A stretch of DNA of 64,000 bases from Chloroflexi bacterium HGW-Chloroflexi-10 (lineage in GTDB: Bacteria > Chloroflexota > Anaerolineae > Anaerolineales > Anaerolineaceae), in assembly GCA_002840755.1 (NCBI GenBank), contig PHBZ01000022.1:1-64000 (forward strand), given 5' to 3'. Shown piece after piece: positions 33,751-41,336 of this stretch; position 1 is the first letter of the stretch; each line of letters opens with the position of its first letter. The position numbers and the translations under genes were made by a program. The notes under the pieces were generated by a model. It did not search any database and was not told where the DNA came from. It saw nothing but the letters and a program-made list of their open reading frames with translations.

Positions 33751-33793
33751 ATATTACCTAAACCAGACCTTCAAATGGTTTACTTCTGGTATA
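33751..33793 (-). promoter_or_regulatory. Activator box plus -10 element before the VTC operon
   Basis: On the - strand TATACCAGAAGTAAACCA (33793-33776), 19 bases, then TAATAT (33756-33751). It is identical in box and spacing to the element at 30339-30381. The box end TAAACCA is also mirrored by TGGTTTA 10 bases on, which is absent in the other copy. Confidence 0.7.
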
Positions 33794-33910
33794 CAAACAA
33801 ACCGGATTATCCCTACTCCCAGGTATAAAACCTCTACCTTTTTAAAAACCCTGATGGTTCTAATCGCCCCCTTTTTCAACTGCCTACCGATCTCAATGCC
33901 AAACTCAACA

Positions 33911-33948
33911 AAAAAGACATGCCGTAAACTATACCGGCATGTCTTTTT
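33911..33948 (-). terminator. Terminator behind the GH13 gene
   Basis: AAAAAGACATGCCG and its exact complement form a 14-bp stem with a 10-base loop, 18 bases past the amylase stop, with T-runs on both strands. Confidence 0.85.
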
Positions 33949-33965
33949 TGATTACTTAATCCCAG

Positions 33966-35834
33966 TTAAATTATGGAGGACTTACTTTCTACCACCCACA
34001 AACGGAATCCGTAACCCGGCAATTGGACCAGTTTGTCTAAGCGCACTTCCTCATTGCGGATTAGGTCTATCACTGTCTCCCTAGCCAATTCCGCTGGTAG
34101 ATCCACATTCACGGCCTGCCCGCCGGCATTCACCGCCACAATCAGGGTTTGTGTTACATTTTTCTTCTCAAATATAAAATACTGCTGTACTTCATCCACA
34201 GCCAACCAGGTCAGGTCCACTTCCTTAAAGACTGGGTGTGCCTTACGCAGTGCAATCAGGCGTTTTACAAGGTCGCGCAGCTCTAAATCCTGGTCTTCCG
34301 GGTTCCAGAGCATGCAGCGCCGGTTGTGACCATCCGGGCCAGCCAACCCGACCTCCGAACCGTAATACACACTGGGCGCACCGGTAAAGGTCATCTCCAA
34401 CACATAGCCCAGCTTGAGCCGTTCAATATCATCCCCGCAAATACTCAGAAAACGCGTGGAATCGTGGCTATCGATCAAATTATACATATATTGCAGGTTG
34501 CGCTTGGGATAACTCACCAATAATTGGTTGACCGCATTTTGAAACTGGGTCACGCTGTAAGTTTCTTTTGTTTTGCCCGGTGCAGCCAGCAAATACCAGA
34601 TCGGGTAGGTTAATTCGTAATTCATCACCCCGTCAAACTGGTCGCCCATTAACCACGGGTAGGAATTATCCCAGTTCTCGCCCAGGATGAAAACATCCGG
34701 GTTGATACCCTTGACCAGCTTGCGGAACTCGCGCCAGAATTCATGCGGAATTTCATTGGACACGTCCAGGCGCCATCCATCCACCTGGTAAGTTTCCGTC
34801 CAGTAGCGGATCGCCCCCAACAGATGTTCTTTCACCAGCGGGTGCTCGGTATTCCATTTAGGCATCACCGGCACAAAGGCAAAAGTGCTGTAATTCAAGC
34901 GGCCCCGCTGATCGTAAGGCACCTTGGGGTAGTGATTCTCTTCCACTTCAAAGTTTACTACCGGATCCTTATGGATGAAAAAGCAGTCATAATACTTTGA
35001 ATCGCGTCCGTTTTTAACCACATCCTGCCAGAAGGGATGGAACCAACCGCAGTGGTTGAAGACCGCATCCAGCATGATGCGAATGCCGCGTTGGTGTGCC
35101 TGCCGCACCAGTTCACCGAACAATTCATTTGTGCCAAAGGCCGGATCAATTTTGTAATAATCGGTTGTGTCGTACTTATGCGAAGAGGGCGATTCAAAAA
35201 TCGGGGTAAAGTAAATGCCGTTGATGCCCAGATCTGCCAGCTCATCCAAATGATCAATCACGCCCTGTAAATCGCCGCCGTAGAATTTATAAATGGTGTC
35301 TTCTTCGCTGCCCCATGCCAGGCTATTTTCAGGATTATTACTTTTATCCCCGTCCGCGTAGCGTTCCGGAAAAATCTGGTACCAGACGGTATCCTGTACC
35401 CAATCCGGTGCGGTAAAGACATCCTCATGGTTGAGGTAAGGAAAATTAAAATACAGGCTGGTCTCAAATTCCAACTCGGGGTGCAATTTCAGATCATAAA
35501 ACGCACGGCTCCCGTATAAAATTCGTTCTTCTCCGCTTTCCAATACAAACCCATAGCGAATACGTTTCCACTGCGGCTTAATTGCCACAAACCAGTGATC
35601 AAATAATTCGGTGCTGTATTCTAACTGCATCGGCAATAAGAACGCAGCACTTTTATCCCACTCCCATTGGGTTGGATCGCTCTGGCTTTGCACCCAGCAA
35701 AATGGGTCGCCGCCTATCAGCGTCACCGCAGCCACGTCTCTGCGTGCCGTACGCAAGCGGATATGCAGCGTATCGCGATCAAACATACACGCGTACTTAC
35801 TTTTGGCTTCATGATACACAGCGGTAAGGTTCAT
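33966..35834 (-). CDS. GH13 alpha-glycosidase (cyclomaltodextrinase/neopullulanase type)
   Basis: A 622-residue cytoplasmic enzyme (no signal peptide) that hydrolyses maltodextrins, cyclodextrins or pullulan. The N-terminal CBM34-like domain (about 1-120) is typical of this subgroup. The barrel motifs are DAVFNHCGW, GWRLDVSNE (nucleophile Asp), ILGENWD (acid/base Glu) and NLIDSHDSTR. ATG 35834 lies 7 bases behind GGAG; an earlier in-frame start at 35846 would fall on it. Two MarR-type operators lie at 35856-35900 directly before it, so maltodextrin or a related compound probably relieves repression. Confidence 0.9.
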   Translation of the reverse strand: MNLTAVYHEAKSKYACMFDRDTLHIRLRTARRDVAAVTLIGGDPFCWVQSQSDPTQWEWDKSAAFLLPMQLEYSTELFDHWFVAIKPQWKRIRYGFVLESGEERILYGSRAFYDLKLHPELEFETSLYFNFPYLNHEDVFTAPDWVQDTVWYQIFPERYADGDKSNNPENSLAWGSEEDTIYKFYGGDLQGVIDHLDELADLGINGIYFTPIFESPSSHKYDTTDYYKIDPAFGTNELFGELVRQAHQRGIRIMLDAVFNHCGWFHPFWQDVVKNGRDSKYYDCFFIHKDPVVNFEVEENHYPKVPYDQRGRLNYSTFAFVPVMPKWNTEHPLVKEHLLGAIRYWTETYQVDGWRLDVSNEIPHEFWREFRKLVKGINPDVFILGENWDNSYPWLMGDQFDGVMNYELTYPIWYLLAAPGKTKETYSVTQFQNAVNQLLVSYPKRNLQYMYNLIDSHDSTRFLSICGDDIERLKLGYVLEMTFTGAPSVYYGSEVGLAGPDGHNRRCMLWNPEDQDLELRDLVKRLIALRKAHPVFKEVDLTWLAVDEVQQYFIFEKKNVTQTLIVAVNAGGQAVNVDLPAELARETVIDLIRNEEVRLDKLVQLPGYGFRLWVVESKSSII

Positions 35835-35855
35835 TTCACACTCCACAGATAATTA

Positions 35856-35900
35856 GTTGATATATCAACCAATATAGCACAAATTGGTTGATATATCAAC
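35856..35900. promoter_or_regulatory. Twin MarR operators
   Basis: GTTGATATATCAAC occurs perfectly at 35856-35869 and 35887-35900, centres 31 bases (about three helix turns) apart. The second overlaps the last codons of the MarR gene. They lie between that gene and the GH13 gene it precedes. Confidence 0.8.
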
Positions 35901-36333
35901 TACCTGTTTTTAACGCTGCACGCAGCTGCTTATTCAGACGCGCCAGCACAACCACCAATACTTCCGCATCCACATCACCCGCGGCAAAGCGCTGCTGGTT
36001 ATACTCCTGATAAGCAGCTTTCATCCTTGCCAGTATTTCTTCACCCTTCTCCGTCAGTTGTAATTGCAGCGCGCGGTTATCATGCTGATCGACTGCGCGT
36101 GTCAGGTAGGCGTCGCGTTCCATGCTTTTTACAATTCGTGTGGTATTGCCTTTAGTGCACAACAACAACGCGCTTAACTCCTTCAGCGAAATCTGCGGAT
36201 TCTGCGAAACATGCAGCAGTGTAAAATAACGCACCTGACTGAGCTGGTATTGCCCAAAAAATTGCCGGTCCCCATCCGAGACCAGTAAAAAGTTCTTAAT
36301 CAGCAAATCATAAATCACATCGCCGCGTTCCAT
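35896..36333 (-). CDS. MarR-family transcription regulator
   Basis: A 145-residue winged-helix protein: QYQLSQVRYFTLLHVSQNPQ, ISLKELSALLLCTKGNTTRIVKSMERD (recognition helix) and LTRAVDQHDNRALQLQLTEKGEE (wing). The frame is open to 36417; ATG 36333 follows GAGGTGCAG and fits the family. GTTGA-n4-TCAAC operators occur before the gene (36350) and between it and the GH13 gene, so it probably represses itself and the hydrolase. Confidence 0.88.
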   Translation of the reverse strand: MERGDVIYDLLIKNFLLVSDGDRQFFGQYQLSQVRYFTLLHVSQNPQISLKELSALLLCTKGNTTRIVKSMERDAYLTRAVDQHDNRALQLQLTEKGEEILARMKAAYQEYNQQRFAAGDVDAEVLVVVLARLNKQLRAALKTGS

Positions 36334-36349
36334 CTGCACCTCACCACTG

Positions 36350-36363
36350 GTTGACTTATCAAC
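36350..36363. promoter_or_regulatory. MarR operator before its own gene
   Basis: GTTGACTTATCAAC matches the operator pair at 35856-35900 except for the central bases, and lies 17 bases before the MarR start. Confidence 0.7.
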
Positions 36364-36468
36364 TATTTTACTGCATTTTGATTGAAAAGACCTCTGAAAT
36401 ACGGTAAAAATATGCAATCAAAGCACATTCATCTGAATTTGTATACCTGGTAAGCTACAATTTAGTCC

Positions 36469-36506
36469 TTGACAATCACTCCTACTGTATTTACAATGTA
36501 ATTACA
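36469..36506 (+). promoter_or_regulatory. mazEF promoter with tandem operator
   Basis: TTGACA (36469-36474), 17 bases and TACAAT (36492-36497). TGTATTTACA (36486-36495) and TGTAATTACA (36497-36506) are two near-identical palindromes one helix turn apart that cover the -10, as expected for MazE/MazEF autoregulation. Confidence 0.75.
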
Positions 36507-36522
36507 GACAGGAGAAAATCTC

Positions 36523-36783
36523 ATGAATATGATGATTCGGTCAAAGATTATAAAAATTGGTAATTCACATGGAATCCGCATTCCACGCGTATTATTAGAA
36601 CAAGCTGGTTTAACAGATGAAGTCGAAATGAAAGTAGAAGGGAATAAATTAATTATTCATTCTTCCCACCTTCCCCGTCAAGGATGGGAAGCCCAATTTG
36701 CTGCCATGGCGAAAAATGGTGATGATCAATTAATGGATGAAGCAATTCCTACGCAATGGGAAGAAGATGAGTGGACATGGTAG
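36523..36783 (+). CDS. mazE: MazE-type antitoxin
   Basis: An 86-residue protein. The N-terminal swapped-hairpin domain reads SKIIKIGNSHGIRIPRVLLEQAG, the classic MazE opening; the C-terminus is acidic and Trp-rich (QWEEDEWTW), the part that wraps MazF. ATG 36523 follows CAGGAGAAAATCTC. It overlaps mazF by 7 bases. Confidence 0.9.
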   Translation: MNMMIRSKIIKIGNSHGIRIPRVLLEQAGLTDEVEMKVEGNKLIIHSSHLPRQGWEAQFAAMAKNGDDQLMDEAIPTQWEEDEWTW

Positions 36784-37100
36784 TAAAGCGGTTTGATGTT
36801 TATCTGGTTAATTTGGACCCAACTATTGGCAGTGAAATCAAAAAAACACGTCCCTGCCTGATCATTTCACCCGATGTAATGAATGATTATATTACCACGG
36901 TGATCATCGCTCCAATGACCACAAAAGGCCGGGACTATCCTACCCGAGTAAATTGTCAATTTGAAGAAAAAGAGGGACAAATTATTTTAGATCAAATATG
37001 TACAGTAGATAAACATCGCCTGGTAAAAAAACTTGGAAAAATTAATTCAGAAATCCAAACAGAAGTATTGTCTGTACTTATGGAAATGTTTGCTGAGTAA
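36777..37100 (+). CDS. mazF: MazF-type mRNA interferase toxin
   Basis: A 107-residue PemK/MazF endoribonuclease: FDVYLVNLDPTIGSEIKKTRPCLIISPD, IIAPMTTKGRDYPTRV and IILDQICTVDKHRLVKKLG. The Arg of KKTRP and the Thr of MTTKG are active-site positions. It cleaves single-stranded mRNA at short motifs; its sequence choice cannot be told. ATG 36777 lies within the end of mazE; a GTG six bases earlier is also in frame. Confidence 0.92.
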   Translation: MVVKRFDVYLVNLDPTIGSEIKKTRPCLIISPDVMNDYITTVIIAPMTTKGRDYPTRVNCQFEEKEGQIILDQICTVDKHRLVKKLGKINSEIQTEVLSVLMEMFAE

Positions 37101-37125
37101 ACGCTTGATTTCTAATTTCCAATTC

Positions 37126-37740
37126 CTACTCCCCTTCGTAAGGTTTCACCGTTATCTGATCCAACGTCATCACTAGCATGGCGCGCAGATCGTACTGTTC
37201 CAGCACGGTGTGCGAGATTTGCCCCATCAACGTCAGCGAAATAATACCGTGCACCTGTCCCCAGACCATCACCGCTGTCAATTCGGGCGGCAGTGGGCGC
37301 AATAACCCCGCCAATTGGCAAGCACGGACGGTCTTCACCACCAGTTGAAAAGTTCTCTGCGAGAGTTCCACAAATTCAGGGTAATCCTTTTCGTGTTCCA
37401 ATACACCCGAGAACATGATCTTGAAGGTATCCGCCTCTTGCATGGCAAACTGCACGTATGCCCAGGCACTTTCAATTAATTGGCGGTGAGAGTCCGCCGC
37501 GTGGATTTCCAGAACATCCGACAGGTAGGCATACAGCCTTTTATATCCCTCAGTCGAGATCGCGGCGATCAACGCCTGCTTATCGGCAAAATGCGCGTAA
37601 GGTGCGGCGTGGCTGACTCCCGCTTGTTTGGCGACCTTACGTAAACTAAGACCGTGCAAACCCTCTTGCGCCAGCACTTCCACACCGGCCTGGATCAAAG
37701 CGTTCTTCAAATCACCATGATGGTACTTTTTCTCTGTCAT
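37126..37740 (-). CDS. TetR-family regulator of the aldolase operon
   Basis: A 204-residue regulator: YHHGDLKNALIQAGVEVL, then the HTH LSLRKVAKQAGVSHAAPYAHF, and a WHG-type C-terminal part (TAVMVWGQVHGIISLTLMGQ). The upstream extension to 37884 runs through the operators and is not credible; ATG 37740 fits. It is divergent from the class II aldolase gene with two 19-base palindromes between, so it likely represses both directions until a substrate is bound. Confidence 0.88.
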   Translation of the reverse strand: MTEKKYHHGDLKNALIQAGVEVLAQEGLHGLSLRKVAKQAGVSHAAPYAHFADKQALIAAISTEGYKRLYAYLSDVLEIHAADSHRQLIESAWAYVQFAMQEADTFKIMFSGVLEHEKDYPEFVELSQRTFQLVVKTVRACQLAGLLRPLPPELTAVMVWGQVHGIISLTLMGQISHTVLEQYDLRAMLVMTLDQITVKPYEGE

Positions 37741-37759
37741 GCTCTCATCATAAAACAGC

Positions 37760-37808
37760 ATCTTGACACTGTCAAGATTATTCAGTACAATCTTGACAGT
37801 GTCAAGAT
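37760..37808. promoter_or_regulatory. Twin TetR operators
   Basis: ATCTTGACACTGTCAAGAT (37760-37778) and ATCTTGACAGTGTCAAGAT (37790-37808): two 19-base palindromes, centres 30 bases apart, in the divergent intergenic region. They contain TTGACA-like hexamers, so binding would block -35 elements. Confidence 0.9.
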
Positions 37809-37824
37809 AAACAGAAAGGTTGTT

Positions 37825-38511
37825 ATGGAAAATTACGATCAAGAGAAACAACTCATTGTTGAAACAGCGCAACTTTTGACGCATAAAGGTTATCTGATGG
37901 CTACCGGTGGCAACCTCTCGGTGCGCATCCCCGGGAAAAACGCGCTGGCTGTCACTCCTTCCAATGTCGATTATCTGACAATGACCGCCGAGGATATCTG
38001 TGTCCTAGATTTCGATATGACGCACATCGAGGGCAAGCTCAAACCATCGGTCGAAGCCAGTATGCACGCTGCGATTTATGCGGTGCGCCCGGATGTAAAC
38101 GCCATTGTGCACACTCACCAGGTCTATGCCAGCGCATTGACCCTGATGAAAGCGCCTATCCCGGCGCTGTTCGACGAGCAAGCACGCTTCCTCGGGCGCA
38201 GTGTCGAGATCATTCCATACGCGCCTTCAGGCACCGGAATGCTCAAAAACACGGTTGCCAAACATGTCAGAAATCATCACAACGCCTATATGATGCAGAA
38301 CCATGGTGCGTTACTCTTCGGACACGACATGCAGCGTGCCGTACACAATGTTGAAATATTGGAAAAATGTTCACTGGCCTTTCTGATCGCCCTGTGCAGT
38401 GAACGTAAGATCAGTAAAATTCCACTGGCCATACGCGAGATTGCTTTCAGCAAACTACGCAAAGACCAGAAAAAAGCAGAAAACGGCCTCCAACCAACCG
38501 GCGGCGAATAA
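37825..38511 (+). CDS. Class II aldolase/adducin-family protein
   Basis: A 228-residue zinc aldolase or epimerase of the fuculose-phosphate aldolase/ribulose-5-phosphate epimerase fold. Seen: GYLMATGGNLSVRIPGK, EASMHAAIYAVRPDVNAIVHTHQVY (His pair for zinc) and MMQNHGALLFG (third His). It would split or epimerise a phosphorylated ketose. ATG 37825 follows AGAAAGGTTGTT; the longer frame from 37654 crosses the operators. It is first in an operon with the aminotransferase. Confidence 0.85.
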   Translation: MENYDQEKQLIVETAQLLTHKGYLMATGGNLSVRIPGKNALAVTPSNVDYLTMTAEDICVLDFDMTHIEGKLKPSVEASMHAAIYAVRPDVNAIVHTHQVYASALTLMKAPIPALFDEQARFLGRSVEIIPYAPSGTGMLKNTVAKHVRNHHNAYMMQNHGALLFGHDMQRAVHNVEILEKCSLAFLIALCSERKISKIPLAIREIAFSKLRKDQKKAENGLQPTGGE

Positions 38512-38534
38512 CCCTCCCTAGTTGAAAGGACACT

Positions 38535-39983
38535 ATGAGCACACAAACCTATGCTATCTCCGAATATCCCGATGTCGAAGACGTCTACCGCAAACTGAAT
38601 GCCCTCATCCGCCAGCCTCTGCGCCCGGTCAAAGCGGAAGCCATGGAACAATACCTGAATTATTTTGAAACACGCTGCCAGAAATCCAAAGAACTCACTG
38701 ATGCCGCCAAACTGTTGATCCCTGGTGGGGTACAGCATAACCTGGCTTTCAATTATCCTTTCCCGATCGCTATGGAAAGAGCGGAAGGCGCGTATCTTAC
38801 CGATGCCGATGGCAACGAATATATCGATTTTTTGCAAGCCGGCGGTCCCACCATCCTGGGCAGCAATTATGGCCCGGTACGCGAAAAAGTGCTGGAACTG
38901 TTGCAAACTTGCGGCCCGGTCACCGGACTCTTCCACGAATACGAGCTAAAGTTGGCCCAATTGGTCAACCGCCTGATGCCCAATATTGAGATGTTCCGCA
39001 TGCTCGGTTCCGGCACGGAAGGGGTTATGGCAGCCATCCGCGCAGCGCGTACTTTCACCAAAAAGAAAATTGTCATCAAGGTCGGAGGTGCTTATCATGG
39101 CTGGAGTGATCAGATGGTCTACGCTTTGCATGTGCCCGGCACCGGCCGGCTGGAATCCACCGGTATCCCCTACGGCGCCAACCGCAACACCCAGGAATTC
39201 TTCCCAAATTCCATAAGCGCTTTACGCCGTCACCTGATCCTCAATCGCCTGATTGGCGGTACGGCGGCTGTGATCGTCGAACCGGTTGGTCCGGAAAGCG
39301 GTACCCGCCCGGTACCCTTCGATTTTAATCAGAAAGTGCGCGAACTGTGTGATGAATTCGGCGCATTGTTGATCTTCGATGAGGTAGTCACCGGTTTCCG
39401 GCTGGGCCTGGGCGGCGCACAGGGTTACTTTGGTGTCAAACCAGACCTGACCGTTTTCGGCAAATGCATCACCGGAGGCTACCCTATGGCAGGTGGAGTA
39501 GGTGGGCGACGAGATGTAATTAACACCTTCGCCGCCGGGATTGGCGGAATCGGCGGACGTGCTTACATCGGCGGCACACTTTCAGCCAACCCACTCTCCT
39601 GTGTGGCAGGCTACCATGCCTTACTCGAAATGGAACGAACCAATGCTCCGGTCATTGCCGGGCGCGCCGGCGATCGTCTCACCCACGGCTTGCAAGGCAT
39701 AATGGAGAAATATAACCTGCCCTTTGTAGTCTTTAACCAGGGTTCCATCGTCCATCTGGAGACATCTGGTGTCATGCTGCTCGATTTGCGTAATCCGCTG
39801 CGCCTGGCCAAAGAGTTGAAACCGCGCAAACATTTGATGGAAGCCATGGGTGCAGCTTACATGGCTAACGGTCTGGTCACGCTGGCCGGCAGCCGCATGT
39901 ACACTTCCCTGGCCGATACGGATGAAGTCATCGATGCCGCGCTAAGCCGATTTGACCATGTCTTCAGCAACATATCCAACTGA
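38535..39983 (+). CDS. Class III aminotransferase (glutamate-1-semialdehyde aminomutase-like)
   Basis: A 482-residue PLP enzyme. Seen: GVQHNLAFNYPFPIAMERAEGAYLTDADG, GTEGVMAAIRAARTFTKK, LLIFDEVVTGFR and the PLP lysine in FGKCITGGYPMAGG (Lys310). It differs from heme-pathway HemL by context: it sits between an aldolase and, past a terminator, a transporter and a sugar kinase. It may transaminate an amino sugar, amino alcohol or sugar-derived aldehyde (inference). It starts 23 bases after the aldolase stop. Confidence 0.85.
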   Translation: MSTQTYAISEYPDVEDVYRKLNALIRQPLRPVKAEAMEQYLNYFETRCQKSKELTDAAKLLIPGGVQHNLAFNYPFPIAMERAEGAYLTDADGNEYIDFLQAGGPTILGSNYGPVREKVLELLQTCGPVTGLFHEYELKLAQLVNRLMPNIEMFRMLGSGTEGVMAAIRAARTFTKKKIVIKVGGAYHGWSDQMVYALHVPGTGRLESTGIPYGANRNTQEFFPNSISALRRHLILNRLIGGTAAVIVEPVGPESGTRPVPFDFNQKVRELCDEFGALLIFDEVVTGFRLGLGGAQGYFGVKPDLTVFGKCITGGYPMAGGVGGRRDVINTFAAGIGGIGGRAYIGGTLSANPLSCVAGYHALLEMERTNAPVIAGRAGDRLTHGLQGIMEKYNLPFVVFNQGSIVHLETSGVMLLDLRNPLRLAKELKPRKHLMEAMGAAYMANGLVTLAGSRMYTSLADTDEVIDAALSRFDHVFSNISN

Positions 39984-39990
39984 CAAACGC

Positions 39991-40026
39991 CAGGCGAGGG
40001 AAGAAACACTCCCTTGCCTGATTTTT
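39991..40026 (+). terminator. Terminator behind the aminotransferase gene
   Basis: CAGGCGAGGGA and TCCCTTGCCTG form an 11-bp stem with one G-T pair, then ATTTTTA. It separates the aldolase-aminotransferase unit from the MFS-kinase unit. Confidence 0.8.
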
Positions 40027-40136
40027 AATCTATCCAATCAATGTAAAATGAAGATATCCCGATAACAACGTGTTACTCCCCTTTTCATTTCCCAAAAATT
40101 ATCCCACCCACCTGCGCCGACTCTGAAGGAGCTGTA

Positions 40137-41336
40137 ATGGAAAAACAATACCGGCTATATGGCTACCGCTGGGTAGTACTGGCAGCTTTCATGTTTGTGA
40201 ATCTGACTATTCAAATTCTATGGATCACTTTCGCACCTATCACCGGCCCGGCCGCCGCATATTACGGTGTTTCCGACCTGCAAATTGGTTTCTTTGCCAT
40301 GTCTTTCATGATCGCCTTCATTCCGCTATCCATCCCGGTTTCCTGGGTAATAGACACCTACGGATTCCGGCTGGCAGTCAGTATCGGCTGTGTCCTGATG
40401 GGGATTTTTGGATTGCTGCGTGGTTTTGCCGGGGATAACTATACCCTGGTTTTGTGGAGCACTTTTGGTATCGCTGCCGCTCAGCCTTTTCTGCTGAATG
40501 CCTGGACCAAAGTGCCGGCCAACTGGTTCGCCTACGAAGAACGCGCCACCGCGGTTGGTTTGATCACCTTAGCCAATCTGGTGGGCACCGCCCTGGGAAT
40601 GGTGCTTACGCCTATGCTGGTTGAAAGCATGAGTATTCCCACTGTTCAACTCATCTTTGGCGGCATTACTGCCCTTTCCAGTGTTTTGTTTCTAATTTTA
40701 GCCCGCGAAAAACCAGCCACCCCGCCCTGCCCTCCCGGATTGGAGGTACGCGCATTGATGCTGGATGGCCTCAAGCACGCCTTCAAAGTCAAGTCCTTCT
40801 GGCTCTACCTGCTGGTTTCCTTTATTGGGCTGGGACTCTTCAATGGCATCAACACCTGGGTTGAGAATATTATCCGCCCGCGTGGTTTTACCCCCACCGA
40901 TGCCGGCACACTGGGGGCATTGATGCTGGTTGGCGGGGTACTTGGCGCAGTCATCATCCCGCCCTTTTCGGATAAACGCCGCAAGCGCAAACCTTTCATC
41001 TTTCTGGGCTTTGCTCTGGCCATTCCCGGTTTATTGGGTCTGACTTATGCCACCCAACCCTGGCTCTTATTTCTCTCCGCATTTCTCTTTGGTTTCTTTT
41101 TAATCAGCGCCAATCCGATTGGCATGCAATACGCCTCCGAAATCGCTCGTCCCACCCCGGAAGGGACTTCCAACGGCTTGATTCAATTGTTTGGGCAGGC
41201 ATCAGTTGTATTTGTCTATATCATGGAAGCTGTCAAGACACCGGATGGTTCTTTCACCCCGGCTTTATTGCTGGCAGTGGGGCTGCTGATGCTCAGCATG
41301 CTGTTTATCACCCAAATGAAGGAAGTTCAAGATTGA
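40137..41336 (+). CDS. MFS transporter
   Basis: A 399-residue, 12-helix major facilitator protein. The helix 2-3 loop holds VSWVIDTYGFRLAVS in place of the classic GxxxDRxGRR motif; PFSDKRRKRKPFIFLG is the helix 8-9 equivalent. Its substrate is probably that of the adjacent FGGY kinase and aldolase. ATG 40137 follows AAGGAGCTGTA. It shares one base with the kinase start. Confidence 0.85.
   Translation: MEKQYRLYGYRWVVLAAFMFVNLTIQILWITFAPITGPAAAYYGVSDLQIGFFAMSFMIAFIPLSIPVSWVIDTYGFRLAVSIGCVLMGIFGLLRGFAGDNYTLVLWSTFGIAAAQPFLLNAWTKVPANWFAYEERATAVGLITLANLVGTALGMVLTPMLVESMSIPTVQLIFGGITALSSVLFLILAREKPATPPCPPGLEVRALMLDGLKHAFKVKSFWLYLLVSFIGLGLFNGINTWVENIIRPRGFTPTDAGTLGALMLVGGVLGAVIIPPFSDKRRKRKPFIFLGFALAIPGLLGLTYATQPWLLFLSAFLFGFFLISANPIGMQYASEIARPTPEGTSNGLIQLFGQASVVFVYIMEAVKTPDGSFTPALLLAVGLLMLSMLFITQMKEVQD

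Larger units (their letters stand above)
33656..33965. other. Intergenic region before the VTC operon
   Basis: The 310 bases hold no gene. They contain the activator box and -10 element (33751-33793), with a long leader of about 90 bases before the VTC start, and the terminator of the amylase gene (33911-33948). Confidence 0.6.
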
